Assembly (NCBI GenBank): GCA_032622095.1
Contig: CP136062.1
Span: 17,797,739-17,861,738, forward strand
DNA length: 64,000 bases
Reading direction: 5' to 3'
Origin: Siphonodentalium dalli
Taxonomy: Eukaryota; Mollusca; Scaphopoda; Gadilida; Siphonodentaliidae
Of the stretch, positions 36,583-48,165 are shown piece after piece. The notes beneath the pieces were generated by a model that was given only the letters and a program-made list of their open reading frames with translations, had not been told where the DNA came from and searched no databases. The translations under genes and the position numbers were made by a program. Positions within the stretch are counted from its first letter, which is position 1. Each line of letters begins with the position of its first letter.

Positions 36583-37950
36583 TACCCCCATCCCAATAGA
36601 TGGGGGGGGGGGGTATAGTAGATTACATGCGTCCGTCCATGTGTCCGCCCGATCATATTTATACCCCCATCCCAATAGATGGGGGTATAGTGGATTACAT
36701 GCGTCCGTCCATGTGTCCGCCCGATCATATTTATACCCCCATCCCAATAGATGGGGGTATAGTGGATTACATGCGTCCGTCCATGTGTCCGCCCGATCAT
36801 ATTTATACCCCCATCCCAATAGATGGGGGGGGGGGTATAGTGGATTACATGCGTCCGTCCATGTGTCCGCACGATCATATTTATACCCCCATCCCAATAG
36901 ATGGGGGGTAATCCCAATAGATGGGGGGTATAGTGGATTACATGCGTCCGTCCATGTGTCCGCCCGATCATATTTATACCCCATCCCAATAGATGGGGGT
37001 ATAGTGGATTACATGCGTTCGTCCATGTGTCCGCCCGATCATGTTTATACCCCATCCCAATAGATGGGGGGTATAGTGGATTACATGCGTCCGTCCATGT
37101 GTCCGCCCGATCTTATTTATACCCCCATCCCAATAGATGGGGTGTATAGTGGATTACATGCATCCGTCCATGTGTCCGCCCGATCATATTTATACCCCAT
37201 CCCAATAGATGGGGGGGGGTATAGTAGATTACATGCGTCCGTCCATGTGTCCGCCCGATCATATTTATACCCCCATCCCAATAGATGGGGGGGGGGTATA
37301 GTAGATTACATGCGTCCGTCCATGTGTCCGCCCGATCATATTTATACCCCCATCCCAATAGATGGGGGTATAGTGGATTACATGCGTCCGTCCATGTGTC
37401 CGCCCGATCATATTTATACCCCCATCCCAATAGATGGGGGTATAGTGGATTACATGCGTCCGTCCATGTGTCCGCCCGATCATATTTATACCCCCATCCC
37501 AATAGATGGGGGGTATATTGGATTACATGCGTCCGTCCATGTGTCCGCACGATCATATTTATACCCCCATCCCAATAGATGGGGGGTAATCCCAATAGAT
37601 GGGGGGTATAGTGATTACATGCGTCCGTCCATGTGTCCGCCCGATCATATTTATACCCCATCCCAATAGATGGGGGGTATAGTGGATTACATGCGTTCGT
37701 CCATGTGTCCGCCCGATCATGTTTATACCCCCATCCCAATAGATGGGGGGTATAGTGGATTACATGCGTCCGTCCATGTGTCCGCCCGATCTTATTTATA
37801 CCCCCATCCCAATAGATGGGGTGTATAGTGGATTACATGCATCCATCCATGTGTCCGCCCGATCATATTTATACCCCATCCCAATAGATGGGGGGGTATA
37901 GTAGATTACATGCGTCCGTCCATGTGTCCACCCGATCATATTTCTCAACC
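36583..37950. repeat. 72-bp tandem array with about 679-bp higher-order period
   Basis: The unit holds an inverted pair 'taccccCATC..GATGggggta' (hairpin) followed by 'ttacatgcgtccgtccatgt' and 'gtccgcccgatcatatt'. Length varies through the G run. Rare variants recur at a fixed offset: the short 'ggggtaatcccaatagatgg' unit at 36905 and 37583, 'gatcttattt' at 37109 and 37788, 'acatgcatcc' at 37157 and 37836. Blocks of about nine units were therefore duplicated together. Long open frames on both strands are artefacts. Confidence 0.95.
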
Positions 37951-38340
37951 ATGCGTTATCGGATATCAATGAAATTTTGTATGCAGGTTTGACATCAGGA
38001 GGGCTTTCAAAAGAGGGTTCATTGATGTTGTTCACAGTTTCCGTTCAAGAGTTATCCCTCTTTGTATATCTGAAAATGTCGGATATCTGTCCGTTCGCTC
38101 ATATATCTCAACCATGGGTACATGTTTTTAGATATCGATGAAATTTCGTATGCGGGTTTTCAAAAGAGGGTTCACATTTTCCATTCAAGAGTTATTCCTC
38201 TTTCTTTATCTGAAAATGTTGGATTTCAATCCGTCATTCTTTGGAATTGTCCAGTAATGTGTTCGTTCATCATTTTTTTCACACCTCCAACAAGTCAAAT
38301 TCAATTTCAGTTTTGGGTACGCAGATGAAATGTACCTCCA
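37951..38340. repeat. Diverged units of 'ttcaagagttat..ctctttgt'
   Basis: 'ttc.gttcaagagttat.cctctt' followed by 'atctgaaaatgt.ggat' occurs at about 38040 and 38175, roughly 130 bp apart, and similar words occur near 35150. No gene. Confidence 0.6.
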
Positions 38341-38344
38341 GACT

Positions 38345-39830
38345 CTGAGTCAATCATCATGTATTGTTAATATTTTTTTTTAGGGTACCCAGATTAAACA
38401 TACATCTGAGTCAAACATCATGTATTGTTAATATTTTTATTTTTGGGTACCCAGATTAAACATACCTCTGAGTCAAACATCATGTATTGTTAATATTTTT
38501 ATTTTTGGGTACCCAGATTAAACATACCTCTGAGTCAAACATCATGTATTGTTAATATTTTTATTTTTGGGTACCCAGATTAAACATACCTCTGAGTCAA
38601 ACATCATGCATTGTTAATATTTTTTAGTTTTGGTACCCAGATAAAACGTATCTCCAACGAGTCTAAAATAATGTATTAATATTTTTAGCTTTGGGTACCC
38701 GGATAAAACGTATCTCCAACGAGTCTAAAATAATGTATTGTTAATATTTTTAGTTTTGGGTACCCAGATAAAACGTATCTCCAACGAGTCTAAAATAATG
38801 TATTGTTAATATTTTTAGCTTTGGGTACCCGGATAAAACGTATCTCCAACGGGTCTCAAATAATGTACTGTTAATATTTTTAGTTTTGGGTACCCAGATA
38901 AAACGTATCTCCAACGAGTCTAAAATAATGTACTGTTAATATTTTTAGTTTTGGGTACCCAGATAAAACGTATCTCCGAGTCTAAAATAATGTACTGTTA
39001 ATATTTTTAGTTTTGGGTACCCAGATAAAACGTACCTCCAACGAGTCTAAAATAATGTATTGTTAATATTTTTAGTTTTGGATACCCAGATAAAACGTAT
39101 CTCCAACGAGTCTAAAATAATGTATTGTTAATATTTTTAGCTTTGGATACCCAGATAAGACGTACCTCCAACGAGTGAAACAGGAGCTGGCTGGTAAAGG
39201 AGTGACAGTAGAAGAATTAAAGAAGAGAAAATGTCCTGACAGATCAGTGCAACGTCCTGCTCGACCTTCAGAAAACATCCGCAGCTCATGGAGTACCAGT
39301 ATATTTAATTGAGTCTGCAGGATTCAGCTTTGGATACCCAGATGAAAGGTACCTCCAGACGCTGAGTCAAACATCATGTATTGTTAATATGTCTAGCTTT
39401 GGGTACCCAGATGAAACATACCGCCAAGTCAAACATCATGTATTGTTAGTATTTTTAGTTTTGGGTACCCGGATGAAATGTACCTCCAACGAGTCTAAAA
39501 TAATGTACTGTTAATATTTTTAGTTTTGGGTACCCAGATAAAACGTACCTCCAAGAGTCTAAAATAATGTACTGTTAATATTTTTAGTTTTGGGTACCCA
39601 GATAAAACGTACCTCCAACGAGTCTAAAATAATGTACTGTTAATATTTTTAGTTTTGGGTACCCAGATAAAACGTACCTCCAACGAGTCTAAAATAATGT
39701 ACTGTTAATATTTTTAGTTTTGGGTACCCAGATAAAACGTACCTCCAACGAGTCTAAATTAATGTACTGTTAATATTTTTAGTTTTGGGTACCCAGATAA
39801 AACGTACCTCCAACGAGTCAAAGAGGAGCT
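38345..39830 (+). repeat. 66-bp tandem array of a splice acceptor plus exon start
   Basis: About 20 units. Each contains 'ttaatatttttag' followed by 'ttttgggtacccagataaaa' and 'cgtacctccaacgagtc'. In the two full exon copies (39141 and 39783) the same acceptor and start are followed by a long open frame; in the short units the frame hits a stop at once (guc-taa). The first five units (38345-38620) form a diverged subfamily with 'attaaacatacctctgagtc'. Confidence 0.9.
39141..39312 (+). pseudogene. Candidate terminal exon, copy 1
   Basis: After the acceptor 'aatatttttag' the frame reads FGYPDKTYLQRV, then KQELAGKGVTVEELKKRKCP and DRSVQRPARP, ending SSWSTSIFN and a TGA. It is paralogous to copy 2 at 39783 and similar over its whole length, with in-frame length differences, which suggests that selection on the protein acted for some time. 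The product is unknown: a short charged helix followed by a Ser/Arg/Pro tail. No upstream exon was found in the window, so it may be a shuffled or dead copy. Confidence 0.45.
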
Positions 39831-39996
39831 GGCTGATAAAGGAGTGACAGTAGAAGAATTAAAGAAGAGCAATAGTCCTGACAGATCAGTGCAACATCCT
39901 GCTCGACATTCACAAAATCATGATTATAACACCCGCAGCTCGAACCGCAGCTCGACGACCCACAGCACATGGAGTACCAGAATATATTTTAATTGA
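39783..39996 (+). CDS. Candidate terminal exon, copy 2
   Basis: Same acceptor context as copy 1. It reads FGYPDKTYLQRVKEELADKG, then VTVEELKKSNSPDRSVQHPA and an extended tail NTRSSNRSSTTHSTWSTRI before TGA. It is 14 codons longer than copy 1 through an insertion in the tail ('gaaccgcagctcgacgaccc'), keeping frame. The tandem 66-bp array ends exactly in this exon, so the array probably arose from its 5' edge. The gene and function are unknown. Confidence 0.45.
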
Positions 39997-40323
39997 GTCT
40001 GCAGGATTCTGTTGGATATTCAGAATGTATGCTTTTGTCAGGTTGACTTTGTCTTTCAACAAACTGTGACAGGAATTGTTACTATTTTTTAGAACATTGC
40101 AATTGTTTGTCTTTTAATTGAAATAGGTGTAACACCAGGGCTTGTATCCACCAACTGGATGTATATATAGTACAGGTGGTTTATATCGGTCAAGGCTCAA
40201 TGCTAATCTATCTATGGTCGTTGCCATGGTATAGGATTATCCAATCAAGGAGTGATCATAGATTGATTACTATTATATAATATTGTTGGTCAAAAGTTTC
40301 ATAAAAGCCTTCTCATTGAACTA
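39997..40323. other. 3' flank of the candidate exon; no other feature
   Basis: Possible 3' untranslated region of copy 2; no clear AATAAA is seen near its end. Confidence 0.35.
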
Positions 40324-40537
40324 AAGTAATGCCCGAAGTATATGACTCTTTAACCACAGCAGAATTATGGGAAATTTTTCAGGATTTTGTCGGAAATATG
40401 GCTTGTTGCCATTCATTGGAAAGCTCTCACCGAGAGCTTTCCAATGAATGGCGACAATCCATATTTCCGACAAAATCCTGAAAAATGTCTTTAATTCTGC
40501 TGTGGTTTAGGGGTCGATTATTTAGGACATTACTGTA
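40324..40537. mobile_element. Palindromic MITE, TACAGTAATG family, copy 1
   Basis: The ends 'agtaatgccc' and 'ggacattactgta' are inverted. The arms contain 'accacagcagaattatggg', 'caggatttgtcggaaatatg' and 'gcttgttgccattcat', mirrored around the centre at 40430, giving a stem of about 100 bp. Copies also lie at 51964, 52866 (half), 59813 and 61866. TA duplication is inferred from the TA at each outer end. Confidence 0.85.
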
Positions 40538-41095
40538 AATGTTTAGTTCATTTTAATTATGAGCAACAGTGGAAAAGGTCACGGAGCAACATAGATGCCA
40601 TTGACCTCAAACAGACTATATTTGTTAAACGTTAAAGGTACTCGATCCGATTCGATGGTCCCCATATCATCAGATTCCAACAACAACAAAATGCCGCTTC
40701 AGCTATCAAAAGTTATTAATTGCCAACAAATGCTAACCACAGTCAAATATAGTATAAAATTGCCCAAAACCTCTTATTTATCAACACTTTTGTTTTTTAA
40801 TTTGCCGGTTTGTCAAATATCTGACACAATAAAGCCACTTGATTTTAGAGCTATCCATCTTCATCCGCAATTTGGTCCGAGACCATCTTCTTGTCAACTG
40901 TTTACTGGGCCACTAAAACTTGTCAGTGGTGATAAATAATAGATTTCAAAAGTTGATATCTGATCACTCTGAGCTTTGATAGGTGGGTTCCTCGACTCGA
41001 ATCAAATATTTTTTACCCCCGAAGCCAAGGAAATAGTAACTTGCGAGCGTTAATTCGGATTATGCATCTTTAAAGATCAGCTCTTGAAATCAACA
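40538..41095. other. No gene recognised
   Basis: A 114-aa open frame (40595-40939 plus) has no recognisable features. I leave it uncalled. Confidence 0.4.
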
Positions 41096-41245
41096 CTGAG
41101 CCTCGGTAAAATGAACAGCTAGCTGTCACTGAGCCTCGGTAAAATGAACAGCTAGCTGTCACTGAGCCTCGGTAAAATGAACAACTAGCTGTCACTGAGC
41201 CTCGGTAAAATGAACAGCTAGCTGTCACTGAGCCTCGGTAAAATT
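41096..41245. repeat. 33-bp tandem repeat, about 4.5 copies
   Basis: Unit 'ctgtcactgagcctcggtaa' plus 'aatgaacagctag', almost identical between copies. Confidence 0.95.
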
Positions 41246-41299
41246 AGATTCTTGTGCTCTGAAAAGGTGAGATTAGTCTGCTGGTTTCTGGATATTAGG

Positions 41300-42785
41300 A
41301 ATGTATGTTATTATTATACGAGTGTCGTTCATATAGATACCACAATAGTATGGTGATTATTTCCCGACAATCAGGTAAGCTACAGTTTGATCTGATGTCA
41401 CACCACCGTTATTATTATTATACGACTGTCGTTCATATAGATACCACTATAGTATGGTGATTATTTTCCGACAATCGGACCAGCTACAGTTTGATCTGAT
41501 TTCACACCGCAATCCTCTATCTTGTGCAATGCGCTTAAAACAGTTGTTTCCGATTATCATTTATTAATATTCTTCCAATCGCATCACATTTCGTTGATAA
41601 GGTCAGATCGTTTGATCAAACTCTCCATCTGTGATGGCTTGTTTGATCCAGCGATATTAGCTTACCTGGGTGAAGTATCATGTCGAGTTGAAGACTTCAG
41701 ATTGCAGGATCAAACGAGCCGTCGCAGGCATCAAGATTAATCCAGCGATCTGACCTCTTCAACGAAACGTGATGCGAAGCCCAGATGAATTCAGTTATAA
41801 CAGTTTATGACAGATGTTTTTATTTAAAAAGCACAATTTCTTTCATGAATTATGAAATGAAACCCCATGTAGGCCACTAGTAACAACAATAAACTGTCTG
41901 CCCGTAGATGCTTTATGCATGGTGCGATAACTCAAACATTTTCTATCCGATCAGAACCAAATTTTCTATGAGTTTCTCAGCTCAAAATACAGATCAATTT
42001 TTTTTAAAGGGAATTAAGGCCAAAAAAAAAATTATGGATTGAATTTCTTGCTCAATTTAAAAAAAATATATAATAACATATTTTTTTTAATTAATTAAAA
42101 ACAATTTTTTTTTAATTTAACTGAGATTGAACTCTTCGCTCAATTTACATTTTTTTTTTATGAAGTTAACAAAATTTGAAAAACTAACACCATTATAACT
42201 TCCGTTCTGTAGGAAGGCTCTTGAACATTTTCTTCTTGTGTAATGAGGTTTATATCATTCTTGTGGTAACATCCAGGAAGAATTATGAGCGGTGCCATGC
42301 TGATCATACATATATGATTGTTGGGGAACATGGTATCCATTGATGTGGTTTAACCCTTTCATGACTGGATCTGCGCTGGTGCAGCATTACAAATCCTATG
42401 CGAATGCATTCTCTTATGCAAGTCTCCCTATTTGACCCATAAATTCAAAAAATTTGTTTTATTATGTACATTTGTCTATAATAGTATATAACAGAATACT
42501 AAAATTCAACATCAAAACTCTAAATTATGATTCCGATCATAGTAATTTACTATCGCCAAGGGATGGGTTAAATATCTGCCGATTGTGCATGATTGGCCTC
42601 TCGTTGTATAATAAATAATCCGGCTTTTTACGAACATGCGCAATATGTGAGATAGAGAAGGGTGGTATGACATTGGATCAAACTGTAGCTGATCCGATGG
42701 TCAGGAAATGATCGCTTTACTATATGGTATTAGGAGAAGAAAAATGATAGTTATATAATAATAACGAACCAAAGCCGGACGCTTT
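41300..42785. repeat. Inverted-repeat region with internal duplication
   Basis: 'acgactgtcgttcatatag' to 'ctacagtttgatctgat' is duplicated in tandem (about 41310 and 41414). It appears inverted at 42658-42740 ('atcaaactgtagctgatccg', 'ccatgatcgctttactatat'-like). Inside is a second pair: 'gcatcacatttcgttga' (41580) against 'tcaacgaaacgtgatgcg' (41758), and 'aaggtcagatcg' against 'cgatctgacct'. 41995-42170 is poly-A/T rich. Probably a fold-back element with a nested TTAA element at 42350. Confidence 0.6.
42350..42571. mobile_element. TTAA-flanked element with CCCTTTCATGA end
   Basis: It starts TTAACCCTTTCATGACTGGA and ends 'gggatgggTTAA'. It shares 'tgcgctggtgcagcatta' and 'gaatgcattctctta' with the copy at 51179. 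The right end is diverged. Confidence 0.55.
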
Positions 42786-43700
42786 GGGTCGTATATAGAC
42801 TATATCTGATCATGTGACGTCACCAATTATTATCTAATACGACACTGCATTTTTGAAATTTTGCAAGCACTTTTGTCGCACAGTAGATCGGTGGGCTTAA
42901 AACATTAATGTCGTAATCTGAAATAAACGTGTTCGTCTTTTCAAAATGAGGGGAGTTACTATCGGAATTATGCACAGTGAAGTTCATTTGTAGCCACGGT
43001 TTACATTTTATTGAGAACATAATTATAACATATTATGGACTGTCAAATATTTGCAATGGTTTGGCCTAAAATATAAATGTCGCGTGCAATGGGAAAATGT
43101 CAATCACTCTGGCTGGGCTGGGAACATGCAATACTGGAATCGAAATCGAAATTTGTGATGCAAGCAAAAGTAGGTATATCACATTTAAATTATCATAATA
43201 TTACATAGTACATATGTGAATCTGATAATCCTCAGATATCTTTCTATTTTCATGAATCGAAAAGAAACACATACTTATGAACAAAGCAGAAGATACATAC
43301 AGGTTATCGCAAATTCGGTCGATGGTGAAAGCTACATGATGATGTTGCTCGTCGAGTTTCATTGAAATCGACATGACGACATTTTATGAATGAAATTAAC
43401 ATGATGAAATTGACAAGCTTCTTTGTATATTACACATCTCAACCATTATATTATAATCAAAACATATTGGTGAATCAAAAAATGTTCTTTAATAAAACAT
43501 GGATTAAAAAAGGCATATACTTTTTAAACGATCTTATTGAAGAAAACTCAGGGCTACTGGAATACGAGAGTTTCTGTAAAAAAATATGATATAAAAACTC
43601 CCTTCACCACCTATAATGGGTTACTTGCAGCATTACCAGCTTCCTGGAAGCAATATGCTAGAAGGAACCGGGCTCCGTGACCACACACAATATAGATATG
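42786..43700. other. No gene recognised
   Basis: Short AT-rich open frames (42820-43020 minus, 43386-43589 plus) without support. Confidence 0.4.
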
Positions 43701-44101
43701 TTAACCCTTTACCCAACAAACCGGCCAAAACCGGCCAAATAAAGCTTCAACAGCCTAAAATATCTTCGGTCTGTCTCAATAGAACCATACAAATATGGAT
43801 ATCATTGGAACCGGCTCCTTGACCACATTGTGATAGTTACAGTTATGCCCTGTGCCAATGCATTCTCTTATATATGCGAGTCGACCATAGGTCGCCTCGC
43901 ATATATAAGAGAATGCATTGGCCTAAAAAAAAATCTTTTTTTAACACTTTTTACCATTTTTTCTTATATTCTTTAACAATTTTAGAATTTTTAATGTGTT
44001 AAGCCAATGCATTCTCTTATATATGCGAGGCGACCTATGGTCGACTCGCATATATAAGAGAATGCATTGGCACAGGGCCGTTCTGTTGGGTAAAGGGTTA
44101 A
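43701..44101. mobile_element. 401-bp TTAA-flanked MITE (piggyBac-like ends)
   Basis: TTAA at both ends, with inverted CCCTTTACCCAACA immediately inside. It contains two copies of a strong hairpin ('gccaatgcattctcttatat' with 'atgcgag' in the stem) at 43853-43922 and 44004-44073. TTAA duplication and CCCTTT ends are characteristic of piggyBac-type transposition. No transposase. Confidence 0.85.
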
Positions 44102-44269
44102 ATAAATCTGAAAAGACTTGTAGGACTTTCTATCCAATATTCATAGAGCAAAACTCTAAACCCCCAGATATATCTAAACAAATATTTGTAAAAATAACTA
44201 GTTTGAGAAAGATTATTCTCCATTTCTATTGTATCACCCAACCGGAGTGTTTCACATCACTTTAAATGA

Positions 44270-45110
44270 ATGTTTTGAAAATTTACAGGCATGTTTAGGA
44301 TCACTTCCACATGGAAGCTATCGAATTTGAATGATTTATGATGAAAAACATTGCTGCCGGCAGTCATCTTTAATTTTACTCTGTGTATTTTACTCTGACT
44401 AAATCCTTTGGCACACCCTAAAGACCACATCCCTCCTCCTATCATCACCAAACATCATATGGATCTACATGGTGACCACTAGATGGGAGCCATCAAATTT
44501 TTCTGAAGTTTGTTGAAAAATTTGGCTTCGGCAGTCATCTTGGAATTTACTATTTGCATGACTAAATCCTTTGGCACATCCTACAGACCACATCCTTCGT
44601 CCGATCATCACCAAACTTCATATGGATCTTTTTTGTGCACACTAGACGGAAGTCATTTAGTTTTTCCGAATTTTGTTCAAAATCATGTCCGCCAGGAGCC
44701 ATCTTGGATATTTCTCTTTGCATGACTAAATCCTTCGGCACTCCCTACAGGCCACATCCCTCATCCACTTGTCAACAAACAAAGATGACCTTTAGATGGG
44801 AGTCATAGATTTTCCAAGAAATTTACTAAAAAATATGGCCGTCAGCAGCCATTTTAAATTTTACTCTTTGCATGACTTTATTCCATCGGCACACCCTATA
44901 CAGGCTTCATCACAAACTTTGTTCGGACCTTCGGGGGGACCTAAATTTTTCCCATCCTCGATAAAAAACATGGCCATATTGGATTTCACATTTGATTCTA
45001 TCGAATTTGAACTATTTTCTTTGAAAAAAATGGCTGGCGGCAGCCATCATGGATTATATATACTCTTTGTATGACTTAATACTTCTGAATGCCATACAGC
45101 TAACATTTTT
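44270..45110. repeat. Diverged 150-170-bp tandem repeats, 'catcttggattttactcttt' family (minus orientation)
   Basis: About five units carry 'cagtcatcttggaatttact', 'tgactaaatcctttggcaca' and 'ccctacagaccacatcc'. The same family is at 46800-46985, 49745-49870, 57070-57345 and 58795-59250, and inverted at 57400-58790 and within 1-2 kb. Confidence 0.85.
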
Positions 45111-45529
45111 AATCCAATTGATCCCAAACTTTATATGGCTCTCTGAGTTGACCTCTGGTGTTGCTTAAACATTTAAACTTTCCACATTCCTAATCACTAC
45201 ATTCTCCATTTGACTGTAATGCAGGACATTATCTTCAAGTTGAGCTTCAGTGTCATTGACACTTTCATTGTTCTGCAGTATGCAGTTGAATGAGAATTGG
45301 AAATCTATAAAAAGAGCATCGCTAGGGCTTGGAAAAATACGCCCATGGTAATTTCAACCAACAGCCATAACTGAAGGCGGGCGGAACCCAAATTCGAACT
45401 TGACCTGTATTTTGTGTTGTAAACACACATAACAAATTTCATTCCATTCAGTTCAGACTTAATCAAGTTATCTTCCGGAAATGAAAAATGCGAAAGGACA
45501 GCCAGACCAATAACATAATACGTCCCGTT
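45111..45529. repeat. Dispersed repeat with 'aaaatacgccc.tggtaattt'
   Basis: 45305-45480 shares 'agagcatc.ct.gg..tgg.aaaatacgcccatggtaatttcaa' wording with 62900-62960. No gene. Confidence 0.55.
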
Positions 45530-46676
45530 TTAAAATAATGGGGCATATAAAAAGTATCACATAAATAATGGGGCATATAAAAAGTATCACATAAATAATG
45601 GGGCATATAAAAAGTATCACATAAATAATGGGGCATATAAAAAGTATCACATAAATAATGGGGCATATAAAAAGTATCACATAAATAATGGGGCATATAA
45701 AAAGTATCACATAAATAATGGGGCATATAAAAAGTATCACATAAATAATGGGGCATATAAAAAGTATCACATAAATAATGGGGCATATAAAAAGTATCAC
45801 ATAAATAATGGGGCATATAAAAAGTATCACATAAATAATGGGGCATATAAAAAGTATCACATAAATAATGGGGCATATAAAAAGTATCACATAAATAATG
45901 GGGCGTATAAAAAGTATCACATAAATAATGGGGCATATAAAAAGTATCACATAAATAATGGGGCATATAAAAAGTATCACATAAATAATGGGGCATATAA
46001 AAAGTATCACATAAATAATGGGGCGTATAAAAAGTATCACATAAATAATGGGGCATATAAAAAGTATCACATAAATAATGGGGCATATAAAAAGTATCAC
46101 ATAAATAATGGGGCGTATAAAAAGTATCACATAAATAATGGGGCGTATAAAAAGTATCACATAAATAATGGGGCATATAAAAAGTATCACATAAATAATG
46201 GGGCGTATAAAAAGTATCACATAAATAATGGGGCGTATAAAAAGTATCACATAAATAATGGGGCATATAAAAAGTATCACATAAATAATGGGGCATATAA
46301 AAAGTATCACATAAATAATGGGGCATATAAAAAGTATCACATAAATAATGGGGCATATAAAAAGTATCACATAAATAATGGGGCATATAAAAAGTATCAC
46401 ATAAATAATGGGGCATATAAAAAGTATCACATAAATAATGGGGCATATAAAAAGTATCACATAAATAATGGGGCATATAAAAAGTATCACATAAATAATG
46501 GGGCATATAAAAAGTATCACATAAATAATGGGGCATATAAAAAGTATCACATAAATAATGGGGCATATAAAAAGTATCACATAAATAATGGGGCATATAA
46601 AAAGTATCACATAAATAATGGGGCATATAAAAAGTATCACATAAATAATGGGGCATATAAAAAGCATCACATAAAT
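45530..46676. repeat. 30-bp tandem array, about 38 copies
   Basis: The unit is 'ataatggggcatataaaaag' plus 'tatcacataa', and nearly every copy is identical. The only recurrent change is 'gcata' to 'gcgta' at about 45904, 46024, 46124, 46144, 46204 and 46234; the last copy has 'agcatc'. Because 30 is a multiple of three, two minus-strand frames stay open for about 400 codons. These are not genes. Every unit carries a TATAAAAA word. Confidence 0.97.
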
Positions 46677-47717
46677 CTGCTTGCCGTCATTTTTATGCGA
46701 CCGCATTTGGTATTTCATTATTTCGAAAATTACTGTCAGTACCTGTTGTTTTCAACAAAGATGTCTTGAATAGTTTGCTTACATCAGTTTAAAATTAGCT
46801 CAACTTGACAGCGGCCATCTTGGATTTTACTCTTTGAATGACTAAATCCTCTGGCACACCCTACAGGCCACCTCCCTCATCCAATAACCAAATGTATTGT
46901 TGATCTTTGTGGTGACCTCTTGATGGGAGCCATCATTTTTTTCCAAAATTTGTTTAAAAAAAAAAAACCCAAATGTTGAAAAACATGGCCTCCTGCACTG
47001 TGTAGGAACTGTTACATCGGAAGTCGTTCTATCGCCGGTTTGTGATGGTTCTTGACTGATTTGTGACGGTTCTTGCTGATCGAGATTATACATTTTCACG
47101 ACTTTTTGACAGTTAACCAAAACGCTATTTTGAGGCATCTAGGTGATAATTCGATTAGTTATTTTCGATCCCATCACAATCTGTGACACCAATGAGTGTG
47201 TTAATAACGAAACTTTCATTGTGCGAGTCATAACAACGACAAAAACCGCCAAATTTGATAATTGTTTGGGTTCTCTCCTGATCGAGTCGGTTCTCTCCCC
47301 ATTTAATCGTTCTATACGGGTAAAACTATGGCTAATATTTGCCATGGTACATGGTTCAAACTGCCAATTTTGTGAAAGTATACAAAGATAAACACAACAA
47401 ACTATGCATTAAGTTGAGATTTGCACCACTTGTCATTAATTTCGATGAATTACACTGCCTTTCTATGCTTATCCAATAAGCTGTGTTACGTCTATCAAAA
47501 TTCACAAAGTCGCCAGCTAGTTTGAAAAATAACGCGTTTTGCAGGCCCGACATTTCCATGAGTCAACAGTCGGTTAACAATAGTGAAATTTCATTGCGCT
47601 GGACCTTGTAAAGAGTGAGCGTAGACAGGGTATATAGAGTTATCTGTCTTGTATTTTATCTATTATATATTTTGGAACTTCTGTCTGTATGTATTTATTT
47701 GTGTTATAGACTCGAAA

Positions 47718-47786
47718 AACTGCTCGACCGATCCGACTCAAATTTGGTGTGTAGGACCAAATTTGAGTCGGATCGGTCGAGCAGTT
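47718..47786. repeat. Perfect hairpin, 31-bp stem
   Basis: 'aactgctcgaccgatccgac' followed by 'tcaaatttggt', then a 7-base loop and the exact reverse complement. 'gaccgatcc.actcaaatttg' recurs in the tandem units that follow (47900 and 48040). Confidence 0.95.
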
Positions 47787-48165
47787 TACACTGTAAGCCT
47801 ACTTTGATCCGGGGAACAATATGGGCGGGTCCAATTTCACGTGCGTCCGTGTCCTTGACCTCGCTCAAATATGCTCATATGGGCATGTTTCTGGACCTCG
47901 ACCGATCCCACTCAAATTTGGTAGGTGGTTCTACTTTGATCACGGGAACAATATCGGCGGGTCCAATTTCACTTGCGACCGTGTCCTTGACCTTGACCTC
48001 GCTCATATACGCTCATATAGGCATGTTTCTGGACTTCCACCGATCCGACTCAAATTTGGTATAATGTAGGCCTACTTTGATCCCGGGAACAATATGGGTG
48101 GGTCCAATTTCACGTGCGACCTTGACCTTGACCATATTCGCTCATATAGGCATGTTTCCGGGCCG
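47787..48165. repeat. Tandem repeat, unit about 130-150 bp, three copies
   Basis: Each copy carries 'cctactttgatc..gggaacaatat', 'gggtccaatttcac.tgcg', 'ccttgacc' and 'gctcatat.ggcatgtttc'. The 149-aa and 82-aa open frames here are the repeat. Confidence 0.85.

Noticed and set aside
36495-37739. Several 100-208-codon frames on both strands
   Set aside because: Read-through of the 72-bp satellite, with poly-G runs setting the frame.
45463-46718. Two overlapping minus-strand frames of 397 and 416 codons
   Set aside because: Both are the 30-bp array read in two phases; two long frames at once show that openness is a property of the repeat.
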